From: Neoscytalidium dimidiatum
Taxonomy: Eukaryota; Ascomycota; Dothideomycetes; Botryosphaeriales; Botryosphaeriaceae
Direction of reading: 5' to 3'
NCBI GenBank assembly: GCA_037367355.1
Contig: CM074696.1
Span: 496,001 to 560,000, forward strand
DNA length: 64,000 nt
The notes beneath the pieces were generated by a model. The model was not told the origin of the DNA. It did not search any database and worked only from the letters and a program-made list of their open reading frames with translations. Made by a program: the position numbers and the translations under genes. Positions 43,630-56,533 of the stretch are shown here, one piece after another (position 1 is the stretch's first letter; each line of letters begins with the position of its first letter).

Positions 43630-43970
43630 GGAGGCTGCCGAACGGTACACCATTAGGATTTAGATGCGGTTTCTCATGGGGATTGGGAATCTAGATATCA
43701 GCATAGCGAGGCGTTTCCGGATTGGGCAGGTTTTTGAGAAAATAGGCTTGCTAGCAAACGGTATCAAAGCTCATCGAAGCATTACGGAGTCAGGTTATCG
43801 GATGGGAAAACATGATCATATAGTCTTTCCTCTTGCTCTAACCTCCATGAGTCTATCATGAATCCAACCAGGAGCCGTACAAGATCTAAGGGGCTTCTCC
43901 GTACCTCTATACAAAAAAGCGCATCCTATCATACAGTGATCATCCCATACCGAACGAATATGCTTGAACC
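43630..43970. other. Convergent intergenic region
   Basis: 341-bp spacer between BUD13 and the mitochondrial-type hypothetical gene, tail to tail; no gene. Confidence 0.5.
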
Positions 43971-46371
43971 CTACCATAGCAGTTCCGCCCTCGCCTGCGG
44001 CGGGCCTTCCCCATCCTCATATACACCTCCAACGTTCCACTTGAACGGCATGCGATGCCACCTCCGCACGAACCTGACCGCCTCAGCCTTATTCTCAAAC
44101 GTGATGATGTATCTAGGCGGGATCTTCCTGACCATGAGCGCCTCGGCATTATCGCCAACCGCCTCATTGCGTGCATAGTGCGACACGAGGCGTACGACTC
44201 CCTCAGGGCCATTGGTACCACCGACAATAGCCCACGGCAGCCAACGGTCTTTTCCGTCGCGGGCGATGGTATTCCGCAGCTCAACGAGCGAAGGCTGCGC
44301 GCCCTCTACGTGGAACAGGACCTTCGCAGGGGTAGGTTCGTGAGACGCGGCTGCTGCGGAGTCCGGATTGGCGAGGTTGGAGTTTGGGGGAACGATGGAC
44401 TCGTAACCACCGGCAAGGAAGGCTGCACGGAGGTTTCGCGGGTACGGCGTCGGAACGATGCTGCAGAAGATCCTGTTGCTAATCGGCGGACCGATAGTGT
44501 AGGAATGGAGGGCAGTGTAGAGATCGACGCCCTTATCGTTTGTATAACCCGGGGGAGGGGGAAGGGGGGATGAGAGGGAGCTAGGGGCATGCGATTTGAC
44601 GGTCAAGTGCAGTTTGCGGACGTGCTCCTGAAAGTCGCGGGCGCTGCGGACATTACGGAAGAGGACGTAATATTGGTCCACACGCTCAAGTGTCTGTTCA
44701 TTGCGAGCAGGAAATGCTGTTGTGATTGTGAGTATCAACGATGGAGGATTGAGGTTTAGAGGATACTGCAGTACCTGTGATGAAGTTTGGGTCCGTCCAG
44801 CCTTCAATGTACTTGCTGGACGAAGGTACAAGACGTTTGATATCTTCTTCGTGCAGGTATTTGCTCAGACCTGATAGCTTTACAACGACAAGCGTGTCCA
44901 GATACATCGCTTGCATTTGTCTGTCGATGAATTCTTTTCTTCCCAATAGCCGGCTCCGGCGCTCCTGTTTCTGCTCCTGAAAGTCAAGACTAAGTCTTGG
45001 TACTTCCCGCTCGTTCCCGGATCTCTGTTGGGCTCCTCGGCTATTCCCCTCCAATTCAGGGAACAGTTCGCCGAGGAGGGAGCCTGAATTTTTTTGGGGT
45101 TTGCTCAGATCGGCCGAAAATAATTCATCCTCTAATTTCACATCCCGTTTTCGGGTTTCTACTTCGGATGCTTCTAAGCTCGAAAGTGAATCCCCGATCT
45201 CCTCTGAAAGATCATCAGCCAGGTGCGAACTCTGTGGCTTTTCTGGTTGAGACTTTTCTTCATTAGTACTTGGCCGAACAAGACGTCCTTGAGGGCCAAA
45301 CAGGGCAGGTGGTATAGCCTGTCCAGTGGTGTGAGGCAGTGGTCGGGTAGGGTCTTTTGACAAATAACGAATAGGCCTGTGCAGATCTTGGGATGTATCC
45401 TCGGTCTCCTTTGGCGTATCACTATATCCTCTTAGCTCGCGCAGGTGGCGAGATGCTTGGATAAGGAGGGCCTCCAGCTCGTCAAGCCGCTCTTCCTGGA
45501 TAGATTTGGGAGCAGCTGGAGCATCTCGTCGATATCTGCTTGGCCTCTCATAGACTTCGAGCTCCGCAGACAGGGTGCTTCTGATGTTTCCGATGGCATC
45601 TCGTAACCTTTCCCTAACGCTCACTGGATCTGGCTTTGGTTCTGGTTCCTTCGGTCCGGGTTCACGTCCCTGTGCCTTGACGTCAGGCTCTATTCCGGTT
45701 GTTCCAGTTTGGAGTGTTTCCCCCTCATGGTCCCTTCTGTCTCCGTGCCTTTTTTGTTGGCTCGAAGGTGACATTTCTTTACCTTTCTCACTTCCAAGTC
45801 CTTCGTCCTCATAAACTTTCCTCCACTTCACAGATGCTGTATCAGATTCGGCCACCTCGGTCAAGCCTTGCTTCAGGCGGTGCCAAGTCGAATCGTCCAT
45901 GATAGTGTCCTTAGTGATAGCTCCGATGCGGCCTCCATCCTGCCGAGTTATCCTAGAGTCCAGAGAAGAGCCCATCTTTGCCAATCTTTCCAACCGATCA
46001 TTAGGCTTGATCCAAAGAGCCCGTACGGGCGAAGCCGCCGGACGCCGTTTGCGATTTTTCCACCTTCTTTTTACAACGTCACTCCGATCCCCAACCTGGA
46101 AACGTACTCCATGCTGATCCACGACTTGCCATCCTTTTCTGATTGGCGGGAGGCTTTTCCCTGTATCATCGGCTATGCCCTGAGATGGCCCGTCGCTCTC
46201 TCCTGCGTTGGCATCGGCTTTGTCTGGCGTGGACGTGAAAGGTCGAGTACCGGCGGTTTGGAAGTTATGCGTGTGCGGCAGGCCAGCGGCGGTAGTAGCG
46301 GCTCTGCAAAGCTCTCCGGGGCTCCATGCAGGGCGGAGGGACTGCGACGGCAGCGCGCGCAACGGCGGCAT
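43971..46371 (-). CDS. Probable mitochondrial protein with RRM-like C-terminal regions, unknown function
   Basis: Two exons, 44775-46371 and 43971-44716, with a 58-bp gtactg...acaacag intron joined across G|CA; 780 residues. The N-terminus (MPPLRALPSQSLRPAWSPGE, rich in Arg, Ser and Ala, no acid for the first 19 residues) looks like a mitochondrial presequence. A long charged, probably disordered middle follows. Near residue 500 the stretch DTLVVVKLSGLSKYLHEEDIKRLVP resembles the first strand and helix of an RNA-recognition motif. After the intron VDQYYVLFRNVRSARDFQEHV resembles the rest of such a fold. A later PRYIITFENKAEAVRFVRRWHRMPF is RNP1-like. RNA binding in mitochondria is inference. 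I do not recognise a named orthologue. It shares a divergent promoter with AFG2. Confidence 0.75.
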
Positions 46372-46694
46372 CAATTGAGGTTAGCGAGGGGACCGGCGGT
46401 GCATCGCAGTTGGGGAACGTGTGTGAGAGCAGAGAGCGCGCACGAGATGCGATGCAAGATGTGAAGCTGCGCGCGCGCGGGAGGACGTGTCTTGCTCTGC
46501 CCGCGGTTCTGCCGACCTTGACTTTTTTTCTCGCCGCAAAGGAAAATTCCCTGCCGCTAATTGGTGCCTACTTTCACGACTCTTCGCCTACTCATTGCGC
46601 TTGCTCTGGCGAAAAGAGTGTCGGGAGACTTGGAGCCTTCCCTGCGGCCAAAGGATATCCAGGCAGCACGAGTCAGACTCTCAGAAACTCCACC
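46372..46694. promoter_or_regulatory. Shared divergent promoter
   Basis: 323 bp between start codons of the mitochondrial-type gene (-) and AFG2 (+). Contains T and CG-rich tracts but no clear TATA box. A shared promoter would suit two growth-linked genes, but that is inference. Confidence 0.4.
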
Positions 46695-49247
46695 ATGGAT
46701 ATCTCACAGTTCTCGCTCCGGCATACCAGCAGCAAGGCGGCGTCCTTGCCGCCCAAGGCCCTTGACGGAGGACTCAGGGTCCACATTCCCTTGAAGCATC
46801 TCACCTCCGCCGGCTTAAAGACTGGAGATTACTGCCAGCTTGATCAGCCTGATGGCACCCCCAAAGCCGTGGGAGTAGCCTGGCTGTCTAAAGATCCTGG
46901 CAATCAAAATACCAAGCGTATGGCCTTTATCGAGGAGCCCTTGAAGGAATTGTACGGATTGCGGCTTGAAGACAAAGTCACCATCACCAAGTTGGAACCA
47001 CAGCAATTAAAGCGGGCACAGAAAATATACATCAAGGAATTCGAGGCCGGTAATAGCATCGTCTCCAAAGATGAGATTGAGTTTTTTGCCAAAGTCGCTC
47101 TTTGTAAGTGTATTCCAACTTTTTTTTTCTCCCCTTCGTCAGAGCCTTTGCATGTACCGTCGCTCTTTCAAAGCTATGTATATCAGATTTTGTTACTTAT
47201 GCATCCTTACTTTGCTGACAAATTATAATAGGCGGCGTGGACATGGTCCTTCCGGGGGGAACGTTTGCTGTATCCGTCACCGCAGGCCACAAGACCGTAA
47301 GCAAGCAACGCTACTTGGTGGAGAAAGTAGAGCCGCCCTCCGAGGAGCCACTAACACCATATGTCTGTACTTCTGCAAGTGTCGTCCAGCTGCTCGCGAA
47401 GGGCGAAGTCGTCGAGACAGAAGAGGTTGAGCCCGAGGAACGCCCTGTATTCAAGATCAATTCCGAGGGTATCGGTGGTCTTCACAAACAGATCCTTGAC
47501 CTCAACGAGCGTCTGATCAACCTGACCAACGAATTACGACGCCGCAAGTATCCCTACCTTCTGAAGCGCGCAACAGGAGTGCTTCTATACGGCCCTGAGG
47601 GCACGGGCAAGAGCTTGCTACTTCGCAAGGTTTCCGAAGCCCCGTGGCGCAGGGTCATCAACGTAGATGAGCCACTAGGAAGCACGTCCGAAAAGAGCCA
47701 AATCGCTCTACGGAAATGCTTCGAGGAAGCCAAGGCAGCGCAACCGAGCGTCATTATTTTCGACAAGCTGGAGACGCTGGCTCCGCGCAACGACGAGAAC
47801 AGCTCTAAATCGAGCCTCGCCAGATGCATAGCCACGGAGATTCAGAAGCTGGAGACGGCCCGGGTGCTGGTGATTGGCGCCACGACCCGCCTGATGGACG
47901 TCGATTCGAGCCTGCGGACGCCTGAGCTGTTTGCCGACGAGATCGAAGTCCCGGTCCCGGACGCAAGGGCTCGGATCGACATCCTCAAGGTGCTCCAAGA
48001 AAAGGAATGGCCGATCTCCGACGACACGGCGGAGAACATCGGCGGGCGGACGCACGGCTTCGTCGGCCGTGACCTCGCGGCACTCTATAAGAAGGCGCTC
48101 AAGCGAGCCTACGACAGGTACTTTAAGCAAGACGGAGGACGGAATGAGCCAAATGAGATCGGAGATGCGATCGCATTAGGCGACACGGACGTTCAACAGC
48201 ACAGTGAGGAGCAGCACGATGATGCAAACGGGGAGGCTGTGTCTGGCGGAGGCAATCAAGTTGCAACGGCTGTGTCGCTCGCGGACTTTGAGGACGCCCT
48301 TCTCCAGGTGCGCCCCACCGCGATGAACGAGGTCTTCCTTGAGACGCCAAAGGTCAGGTGGTCAGACATTGGAGGGTCGGACAGCGTCAAACAGGCGCTG
48401 CAAGAGGTCACGGAATGGCCTTTCAGGGTGAGTTTTACTCTAGCAAGTGGCAAATGCGGCATGCTTCTAGAAGCGCGCGCGATCGCTAACGGTGTTTTAG
48501 CATCCCGACGACATGCGAGAGCTTGACCTCCAGCCGCAGCGAGGGATCCTCCTATACGGACCTCCTGGCTGCTCCAAGACGCTGTGTGCCAAGGCCGTGG
48601 CCACTGAATCAGACCTCAATTTCCTAGCGGTAAAGGGCGCGGAACTGACTAGCATGTACGTCGGAGAGACCGAAAGGGCCGTCCGCGAAGTATTCAGAAA
48701 GGCGCGGGCCGCCAGCCCGAGCATCGTCTTCTTCGACGAGATTGACTCGATCGGGGCGTCGCGCGAGAGCGGCAAGCAGCTCAGCGGGCTCAACGTGCTC
48801 ACGACGCTGCTGAACGAGATGGACGGCATCGAGTCGCTGAAGGGCGTGCTGGTCCTAGCTGCGACGAACCGCCCGGACGTTTTGGATTCGGCGCTGATGC
48901 GCCCCGGGCGCTTCGACGCCATCTTGTACGTTGGGCCGCCAAACAGAGAGGCGCGCTTGGCGATTCTCAAAATCCGGCTCGTGGACAACAAGCGGCCGTT
49001 GGCGGATGACGTGGATCTGGAGGAGCTCGCGACGCTTACGGAAGGCTACTCCGGAGCGGAGGTGGTGGAAATCTGCTCAGAGGCGGCGCGGGCTACGCTG
49101 CGAGATCGCCTCAAGCATGGCGACAAGCGACGCATCGGGGTGGAGCACTTCAGACGCGCGCTGGACAAGGTGCCGCGGCGAATCACGCGCGAGATGACGG
49201 AGAGGTATGAAAACTGGAGCGTCGACGACGCCATCAAGAGGTTGTGA
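46695..49247 (+). CDS. AFG2: AAA ATPase Afg2/Drg1 (60S ribosome biogenesis)
   Basis: Type II AAA ATPase of the Cdc48 group that releases shuttling factors such as Rlp24 from pre-60S particles in the cytoplasm. Exons 46695-47103, 47232-48427 and 48501-49247; 783 residues. N-domain to about 220. D1: Walker A GPEGTGKS near 258, and a degenerate Walker B IIFDKLETLAP near 312 with Lys where the catalytic Glu should be. D2: Walker A GPPGCSKT near 555 (the Cys-Ser form is typical of Afg2), Walker B IVFFDEIDSIG near 614, ATNRPDVLDSALMRPGRFD, and YSGAEVVEICSEAA in the sensor-2 region. The C-terminus is short. An upstream in-frame ATG (46326) overlaps the divergent gene and was not chosen; ccaccATGG at 46695 is an ideal context. 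Confidence 0.92.
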
Positions 49248-50896
49248 GCTGGCAGATGCCGGACGGATACGAGAGCAAAGCATTCAGCCATATCTAGCTG
49301 CAGAATTGAGCCGGGTTTAGGGTGTTTTGACGATAATGAGGAGCCCGCAGTGGCTGCAGCGACTAATTAGCATGGACTGTAATATTTTCCGGTGCGGCGC
49401 GGGCGGGCGGACGTCAGGTCGTGGGTCTGCGCAGGTCCTCGAAATAGGCACGAGTCAGGTGAAACGTGGGATAGCGTGGGCTTGTATACACAAGCATTGC
49501 GGCGCGCCAATCATAGCACAACGAATATCGAGCGACAGCGGGCGACGAGCGGTGGTGGTGAGCGGGTGTGACGCAGTGCACGACGGCGCTGAAACAACGT
49601 GTTTACTCGTACTGCTGGGCTGGGCTGGCGGCTGGCCGTTGTAGACAGGCGGGCGTCTCCGCTGGTCTGGCCCAGGGCACGTTTGATGAGATGAACGTTC
49701 AGGTTGGCGGTGGGACAGGGCGGTGGTGGAGCAGGAGGACAGGGGCGCTTGTCGCAAGGTCCAAGGGTCGCCCTGGCGGCCGCTGCCTGGGCGCGATCTG
49801 CCAGTGGTGCCGCCGCCGCACGCTGGCCCGTTGCAGCTGCCAACCCAAGCCAGACCCGCCCGCCCTCGACTCTCTGTGCTGCACCTCATCCACCTCATCC
49901 TCCTCCAAGGACTGCGCTCCGCGTGCTCCAGCACTCACCCGCCCGCGCTCGCCGCGCCGAGGCCCCCGTCCCGCTGCCGGTGCCGGTGACAATCCCGCCG
50001 TCCAGGACGCGCACCCGCACCTCCCTCGCCGCTTACTGTGTGCGGCGACGCCAGTTCCGCCCGCGCTGATGAGCATCTGCAGCTGTGCCTCCCATCCTCA
50101 GGCTGCCACCTCCACTGCTGCCGCCTATCGCACACACCACCAAGATTTGCTGATCTGCCCGCGGGCGCCCATCACCACTCGTCTGCTTCTGGGAGCGCGG
50201 CTCATCTCGCTCGCGCTCACCGGTGCCTAGGATTGGAGCTCGGCGCGGGCATTCGACGAAGACAGCGGCTTCTAGCGAAATTGGCCGCGCACGAATTTAA
50301 GAGAAATCCCCGTCCAAGGTGAAACAACTCCCGTAGCAACGGGCAATCCTGCGCCCGCACCCCGGCGCCACCGCAAGTCCGCCAGTGCCGCAGGGTCCGG
50401 CTTCTCTTGCAGCCTCGGAGCCTGCTGCGAGGCTGATCCAGCGCCCCTCTCGCAAATCTACCCGGCGCACAGAGAGGCCTGTGGCGCTGCCAGCCGGCCA
50501 ATCCGCGCCGAGTAAGCGTCCGCTCCCTAGCCCTGCCCGAGCTGGGGTACCCCCGAGGAGCGTGGGTGCCCCTTCATTTGCGTGAGACTCCAAGCCGACA
50601 GGGCTGGCCCGATGTCTCGTGCGCAATCTCTGCTTCTGCTCTGCGCTGCCTGGCGCGCGTGCACGCCCATACAAGATGCCTTCCCTATTCTTCCCGCCGG
50701 CGCGCCTTTCTGCGCTCCTGCCCTTTTGCCCGTTTGTGTTTTGTGAATTCTGCAGAAACTTCCCTTCTTCCGTCCCTTTTGTTGGCTCTCGGGAGAGCCG
50801 TCCTATCCTTACATTTTTCTTTCCCTTCTTCCCCCGCCGCATTGCCGCCCAGTTTCACCACGGGATCATCCCGATCCGCTATCTCAAATACCAGCC
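49248..50896. other. Long intergenic region / leader
   Basis: 1.65 kb, GC-rich, with CT-rich tracts near 50700-50860. Probably the promoter and leader of the next gene. Overlapping frames on both strands lack motifs. Confidence 0.5.
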
Positions 50897-53779
50897 ATGG
50901 CTAAGGCAATAGCCCGCTCAAAGTCCATGACGCTAAAGCGTTCCAAACGCTCTACTCGCTACATGGACGCCCCTCTCCCGGTGTCAAATCCCCAGTTTCT
51001 CGGTACTGACGCCGAGCCTCGCGACGACTCCCGCAATATCGAAAAGGCTCCGCCAAAGCGCGCCGACAGTGGCACAGCTTCAGCTTCTGGCGACGAAATG
51101 CCGCGACCCCGGACTGCTAACAGCGCAATGGAGCGGAGCAGGGCTCTTCACACCACCGGCGCTCCCATTGTTGTCCAGCACGAACACCAGACTTTTGACT
51201 TTCCCACCCCGTCCCCGGAGGCCGTCTATCAATCTAGGGAGAAGCTTCACCGGGACCAGACTGTACCCATTGGCATGGCCCTCGGTAGTCCTACCCAGGC
51301 AAACGCGAACGCGTGGAAGCAATCACACCCCGCAAGCAACCCGAAGGCAGACGCAAACGCTAGCTCCGCTAACGAAGACAACACTGCCGACCCAGACATG
51401 GCGCCGTCCGCTCGTCCTCCCACAGGCGATGGCAAGAAGCCCAAGGTCAGCAGGTGGAAATCGATATTTGGCAGGCGTCCTGCCGACAAACCACCGGCTA
51501 CCCCCGCACCCTTCTACCAGTTGCAGCAGCCCTCCCAGCCACCGGCCATGCCTTCGGAACCTGCGAGGACAGGGACCAACGAAGACGTCGTCTCCAGTCG
51601 AGCCGACCTGGTGGATAATGAAAAGAGCAAGGGTGGCAAGGCCGAGGAGAAGAAGTCCAAAGGAAGGTCGAGAAGCAAGAGCAGCGCTGCTGCGGAGGCC
51701 CGGGCCGCAACATTACCTCTGGATCCTCCTAGAATGCCGAATGCCTACCCGGAGTTAGGGAGTCCAAAGCCACCCCCTAAGGACCAATCCTCGCCTGAGA
51801 GGGAAACCAAGAAGAAACCATCACGGTTTGGATTCCATCACAAGGAGCCCAAGCCCCAGCTAGTCAGGGCCGATACAAGCCCTATGTTGAATGTCGACAT
51901 TCCCACCATCGAAATGGAACGATACAGCGTCATGTTCGGTAGCTTGCTTAAGGGCGACAGACAGTCGAACCTTCTCATGAGGCGTCAGGGAACGGAAAGG
52001 CTGAAGCCATTGAACTCTGATTCCCTGAGGGTACACCCCCTATTCTCATGCTTTCGCGCTGGTCGCGTCACTAACTCGGCGCAGATGGCCGACAGGAGTC
52101 TGAAGGAACAGGCAGATCAAGGCGAGGACGAACCATTACCGAGGCCGACCCGCCGTGCCACATCACCAGCGACACCCACCTTCCACACCCCGACGCTTGG
52201 GCTATCACTGTTCCCGCGCGATTCCATGACCGGCTCCCGCTCGAACTCGCCTGTGCCAGCACGCGGACAGAGCCCTGCTCCTTCTAAAAACTTGAGCCTT
52301 CCAAAGGCCCACCACAGACTCCAGCGCTCTTTCACTGCTCCCATTTCCCCTAGCCGTAACACTTTTGGTGATGAGAACAATGATGCTCCGGCGCCGAAGG
52401 AGAAACCAGTTGTGGCCAAGCACATCACTGCGGAGCCCGAGACCGACCGCGAACTTGGCGCCCGCCGGAATGATTTGATTTCTCCTGCTTTCAGTGTTTC
52501 GACTCGTGACAGCGAAGCCAGCTTCGAAAGCGTAGAAAGCCACGAAACCGCAATTCGCTTAAAAGACAACAAGATGAAGTCGAAGTACAGTAGCGATATG
52601 GTCGATGTGGGGGACTGGGAGATTGTGACGAAAAAACAGCCGAATTTGCAACTGCAGACCGCTGTCGCACAGGCCGGCTTCGGTAACTCTGGATCTGGAT
52701 CGGGGAGCACCCTCAGTTTGCAAAGCCAAAGCCCGCTGAGCAGTTTGAGCGGCCAGAGCTTTGCGCAGGCAAAAGAAACGGTGGCGAGGCAGAATTCTTT
52801 GCTGGAAAAGCAACGACAGCAGCAGCAGCGTCGGGAGCGGGAGCAGACACAGTCGCAATCGCCAACGTCGCAGCCTCAGGCATCCGCCACTGCTCCTTCC
52901 CCGAAGAGGGATCAACAGGCCCGCAAGCCCTCGTACGACTCTACCCACGGTTCAGAGAAGCAGCAGGGAGAGCAGATGCGTGATAAGGATGCGGAGATGA
53001 TGCTTCAGCAGCAGCAGCAGTTCCGGGAACGGAAGCAGAAGCAGAAAGAGGATCAGCAAGCACAACAGCAATCGACCGGCCCGAAGCGCCAACCGACGTT
53101 GAAGGAGCGTGCTGAAGAAGTGCAGAACGCCGCTCGTGTGGCGATCGCCCGGCAAGTATCGATCAGCCGCCAGCGCGCGCAGCAGGAGATGCTACGTGCG
53201 CAGAAAGCCGCTGCCGTCAGCCACAACGCCACCAACGGTATTGGCAGCATGACCATCAGCAGCAACCAAAAGAACACGAAGTTCACTCCTTCCGAATCCC
53301 ACCTCCAGGGCCCGGGAAGCAGCAGCCTTACTGGTTCAGACCCCGCTACTCCGCCGTCCGCTAGCCAAATGCCCACCCTCGTCATCCCTGACGAGGAACC
53401 GAAGCCCAAGCTTGCGCGGCAGGAGTCTTTGCGCCGGGCGGGTCGCAATGGCACTCCTACGGCCATGGTTGTCCACAGCCCCACTGGCGAGCGCCTCGTT
53501 GAGAAGCGCACGCTTACCCCCGTTCTTGTCGACATCCCTAACCGGAAGAGCGTCGTTGGGAACATTGTAGACGAGTGAGTACTTTTCACAGCGAATGGAA
53601 TTGGATCCTAGAGCGGTTCTTCTTCTACCTTTTGAACTTTTCGACTGATTTGAGCGTTCCTTCGCGCGTATTGTAACAGGAGTGATTTCGACGCACCACT
53701 ACTACCACCTAGCAAACCGTTTGCTTTCTCAGATCCTAACCGCGCCAGCACGGTGTCGTTTAGCCACCTCAACTGTTAA
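50897..53779 (+). CDS. Large disordered Ser/Pro/Gln-rich protein, unknown function
   Basis: Exons 50897-53574 and 53680-53779 (GTGAGT donor, AACAG acceptor, 105-bp intron). Reading straight through stops at 53578 after VDE. Splicing instead joins VVGNIVDE to SDFDAPLLPPSKPFAF and ends at SHLNC, giving 925 residues. The N-terminus is basic (AKAIARSKSMTLKRSKRSTR). A short ordered-looking block, DIPTIEMERYSVMFGSLL, lies near residue 335 and could be the conserved core. Then SDMVDVGDWEIVTKKQP, and from about 630 a Gln/Glu/Arg-rich coiled coil with long Q runs. A possible extra 54-bp intron (52031-52084, gtacac...cgcag) is in frame; removing it gives 907 residues. Family not recognised. Start context gccATGG is strong. 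Confidence 0.75.
52031..52084 (+). other. Optional in-frame 54-bp intron
   Basis: Begins gtacac and ends cgcag inside the coding sequence, a multiple of three with no stop. The flanks join SDSLR to MADRSLKEQ, while the enclosed residues (VHPLFSCFRAGRVTNSAQ) differ in character from the surrounding Ser/Pro/charged protein. Confidence 0.55.
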
Positions 53780-56496
53780 TCTACTCTCATGATTATTGCG
53801 CGCGTTCCTTCCATATTCTGGATTCACGATGGCTGAAAGGGAACGCCGGTACATATCGGTGGGCTGGAGTACATACATAGACTGGAGGGTGGTGTTGCCG
53901 ATTTTCGGTTGGAAAGGTAAAACCAAAAGGTTCGTTGGACGGTATCGCAGATTGGTACGGATTTCCTGGCCGAGGAAGGCGTCAATAGTTCCTTTGTGTT
54001 TTCCCTTCTTCTCATATTTTGACATTTCTGCGGCAGCGCTTCCGCGTACGACCCGGGAGGTTTTTGGGCTTTTCGAATAAGCTGGTGATCATTTACTCTT
54101 TTTTCCTCTTCACTTTTGGACTCCTGGAAGTCCGGATCATCCAGCTGTACGTTGACGAGCGCGTCGCCTTTTCCTTACTGTTTTCTTGTGGAAGCTTTGC
54201 AAACGGCCGCTGCACATCGCTTTCTGTTGCGTTGTTCTTCAGGTAGATACCCCGTACTGTCTGTTTTTTTTTTTTTTTGAATCTTTTTTGTCTAGATACT
54301 TTCTTCTGGAGCGACAACGGATTTGTACCTTTTTCCGCCGTTTTTCGTTGTCATGGCACAGCACGCGCTGTTTCTTTCCATTTGCATCTTATTGGCGTCC
54401 AGAGCATGTTTCCACTTTTCTTTTCTTGGACGCCAAAAATATTCTGATCATCAACCAAACTTTGCACATAGGGCTTCAGACAAGGCAAATATCTGACCTC
54501 CGCTGGTCGGAACATATCAAGCTCGTATATACTTCGGCTTCGTCACTCTTCTTCTTACCTTTTTTTACTCTAGGCAACGAATTATAGACAGCAAAAGTTC
54601 ATATACCTTCACTTCAGACTTACAACACCTCGATGCAACGTACGCCACCCTTGGCATCACCGATGGGTTCGAAGATGCCCAGTGAAGGATTAACAGTGCT
54701 ATTAAAAGGACCGAGCGAGCGAGTCGGACGAAGCCACGTCGTCATGAGACACACCGACGGTTCAAGAAGGCAGTTTCGCGTCTGATGTGTGGATGTATGT
54801 GTGGAAACAGAGCGTTACAACACTGTGGGGTCTTAGGCGCCAGGCTGAGAAGGTACAGCTTTGCGCCACAACCATCGATTGCGCGGGTGAGAAGGGAGAA
54901 AAGGTGGGTGACGAAAAGGCGACGCTGTGAGGCATTATTCTGAGTGATCTGAGCACGTTTCACGATCGGTTCTCCTGGGAGCGGAACCACTCTCGCTCCC
55001 TCCACAATCCCGCGGGTGGGGAGTTTTTTTAACCCTTTATCATCACTGATCTGTCACTCTGGATGATGTACGTAGTTCGCCACTGATCGTCTCCTCCATG
55101 AGTTTATTCCGCATTCGCACGTACGGTGTTCAATACTCCGCAAACTCCGTATACCGCGGCTCGGCACCTCGATTCCCTTTTCCCCCACTACTGCACACTT
55201 ATGTACTCCGCCATTCCTCCCAGTCGCGGAACTGTCTCGCGGTCCGTTTCGTATGGCACCACACGACCGAACGGGTACGTTGGGCGGCGCTGCTACTTAC
55301 TCCGTTCCTGGTCACCGTGATTCGCGTGCAGCTGCTGCAAATAGCCTCGGTACCATGACTCCTCTATTTGGCTTGGCGAGTGTCACTCGGCTTTTTCCAG
55401 AGTGTTGGCAGAGCGAGTCTTGCGAGGTAATGGTTGTGTATGAGAGTGCATCATACGGATAGATCCTTTCTACATCCAATGAATACTGGAATTTACTATA
55501 GCTCTATAACATCCGCACTGTACTGAGAGATGGCGCATGCGCACAGTAGGATGGTCGGTACAAGCAATGGCAAAAAGAATGAAAGACCTACACCGCCGTC
55601 TCGTGAAAGAGGCAAGCTGAAGCGCAGCGAACCGGACTGAAGTCCTCTTTCCAAAGAGCACTGCGAGGTTCGTGGAGAAAATGTTCAGTGCACCTTACTC
55701 GCGAGCCGTGCAAAACATGTTCGCACGCCCACCGGCCCTTCTTTTTAAAAGCTGGAAAAGGAAAAAAAAAAAACAGGACACAATCCAGCACTTCTTTGCG
55801 GGGAAGAAGCGGTGGCAATCAAACAAGGCTGTCGCAACATATAACCCCGTACCTGGCGCAAGAGAGAGAGGGTGTGGTAGATGGAACCAGGACCGGGGCT
55901 CTCCCAGACCGGACAAAAAGCACCAATGAGAAAATTCCATCCGCGAATTTCCACGGACGTACCCCTGCCCAGGCGCATTACAAGAGCGGCCGAACACACC
56001 ACGCATTGTCAATCACGAAGCGTCTCGTTGGACGAAATTTTCCTTTAGCTTCCTGCGACAGAAACGCGCCCTATGCCCCCTGGCGGCCGATCACCAGCAC
56101 CCTTTTTTTTTTTTCTCCCCCCTTCATAGCCGCGCATCGCTCGGCGGATGTAGTTGCGATGTCGTCGTCGTCCTCCGCAAATCTGCGTGTGATGCCGCTA
56201 TGACGGCGGGACCAGCCTTAACATCGAACTCTTTTTTAATTGCCCTTTCGGCACCATGGAACCGGGTACGTGGCGGCTCGCGGAAAGCATATCGGCGCCG
56301 CTACTTCGCCGGCCTCCCCGATGGTGTGGGGGGGGGGGGATCATTTCGAGGTGTGGGTGCCCGCGCGGGAATAGTGTGACACGCGAGGTGTTGGAAGCGG
56401 GACGGGGCGGGATGACGGATTGGGTTAGCGGATCTTTTTTTTTTTTTTGCGCATGAACGGGCAGCGCCATCGACATGCTTGCTGACGATGGATGTA

Positions 56497-56497
56497 T

Positions 56498-56528
<31 letters not shown>

Positions 56529-56533
56529 CGCGC
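56497..56533 (+). repeat. (TG)12-(CG)6 alternating repeat
   Basis: About 24 bp of TG followed directly by about 13 bp of CG. Uninterrupted alternating purine-pyrimidine of this kind favours Z-DNA. Confidence 0.9.

Noticed and set aside
42529..43653. 374-residue minus-strand frame opposite BUD13
   Set aside because: Leu/Arg/Ala-rich shadow of the BUD13 coding sequence.
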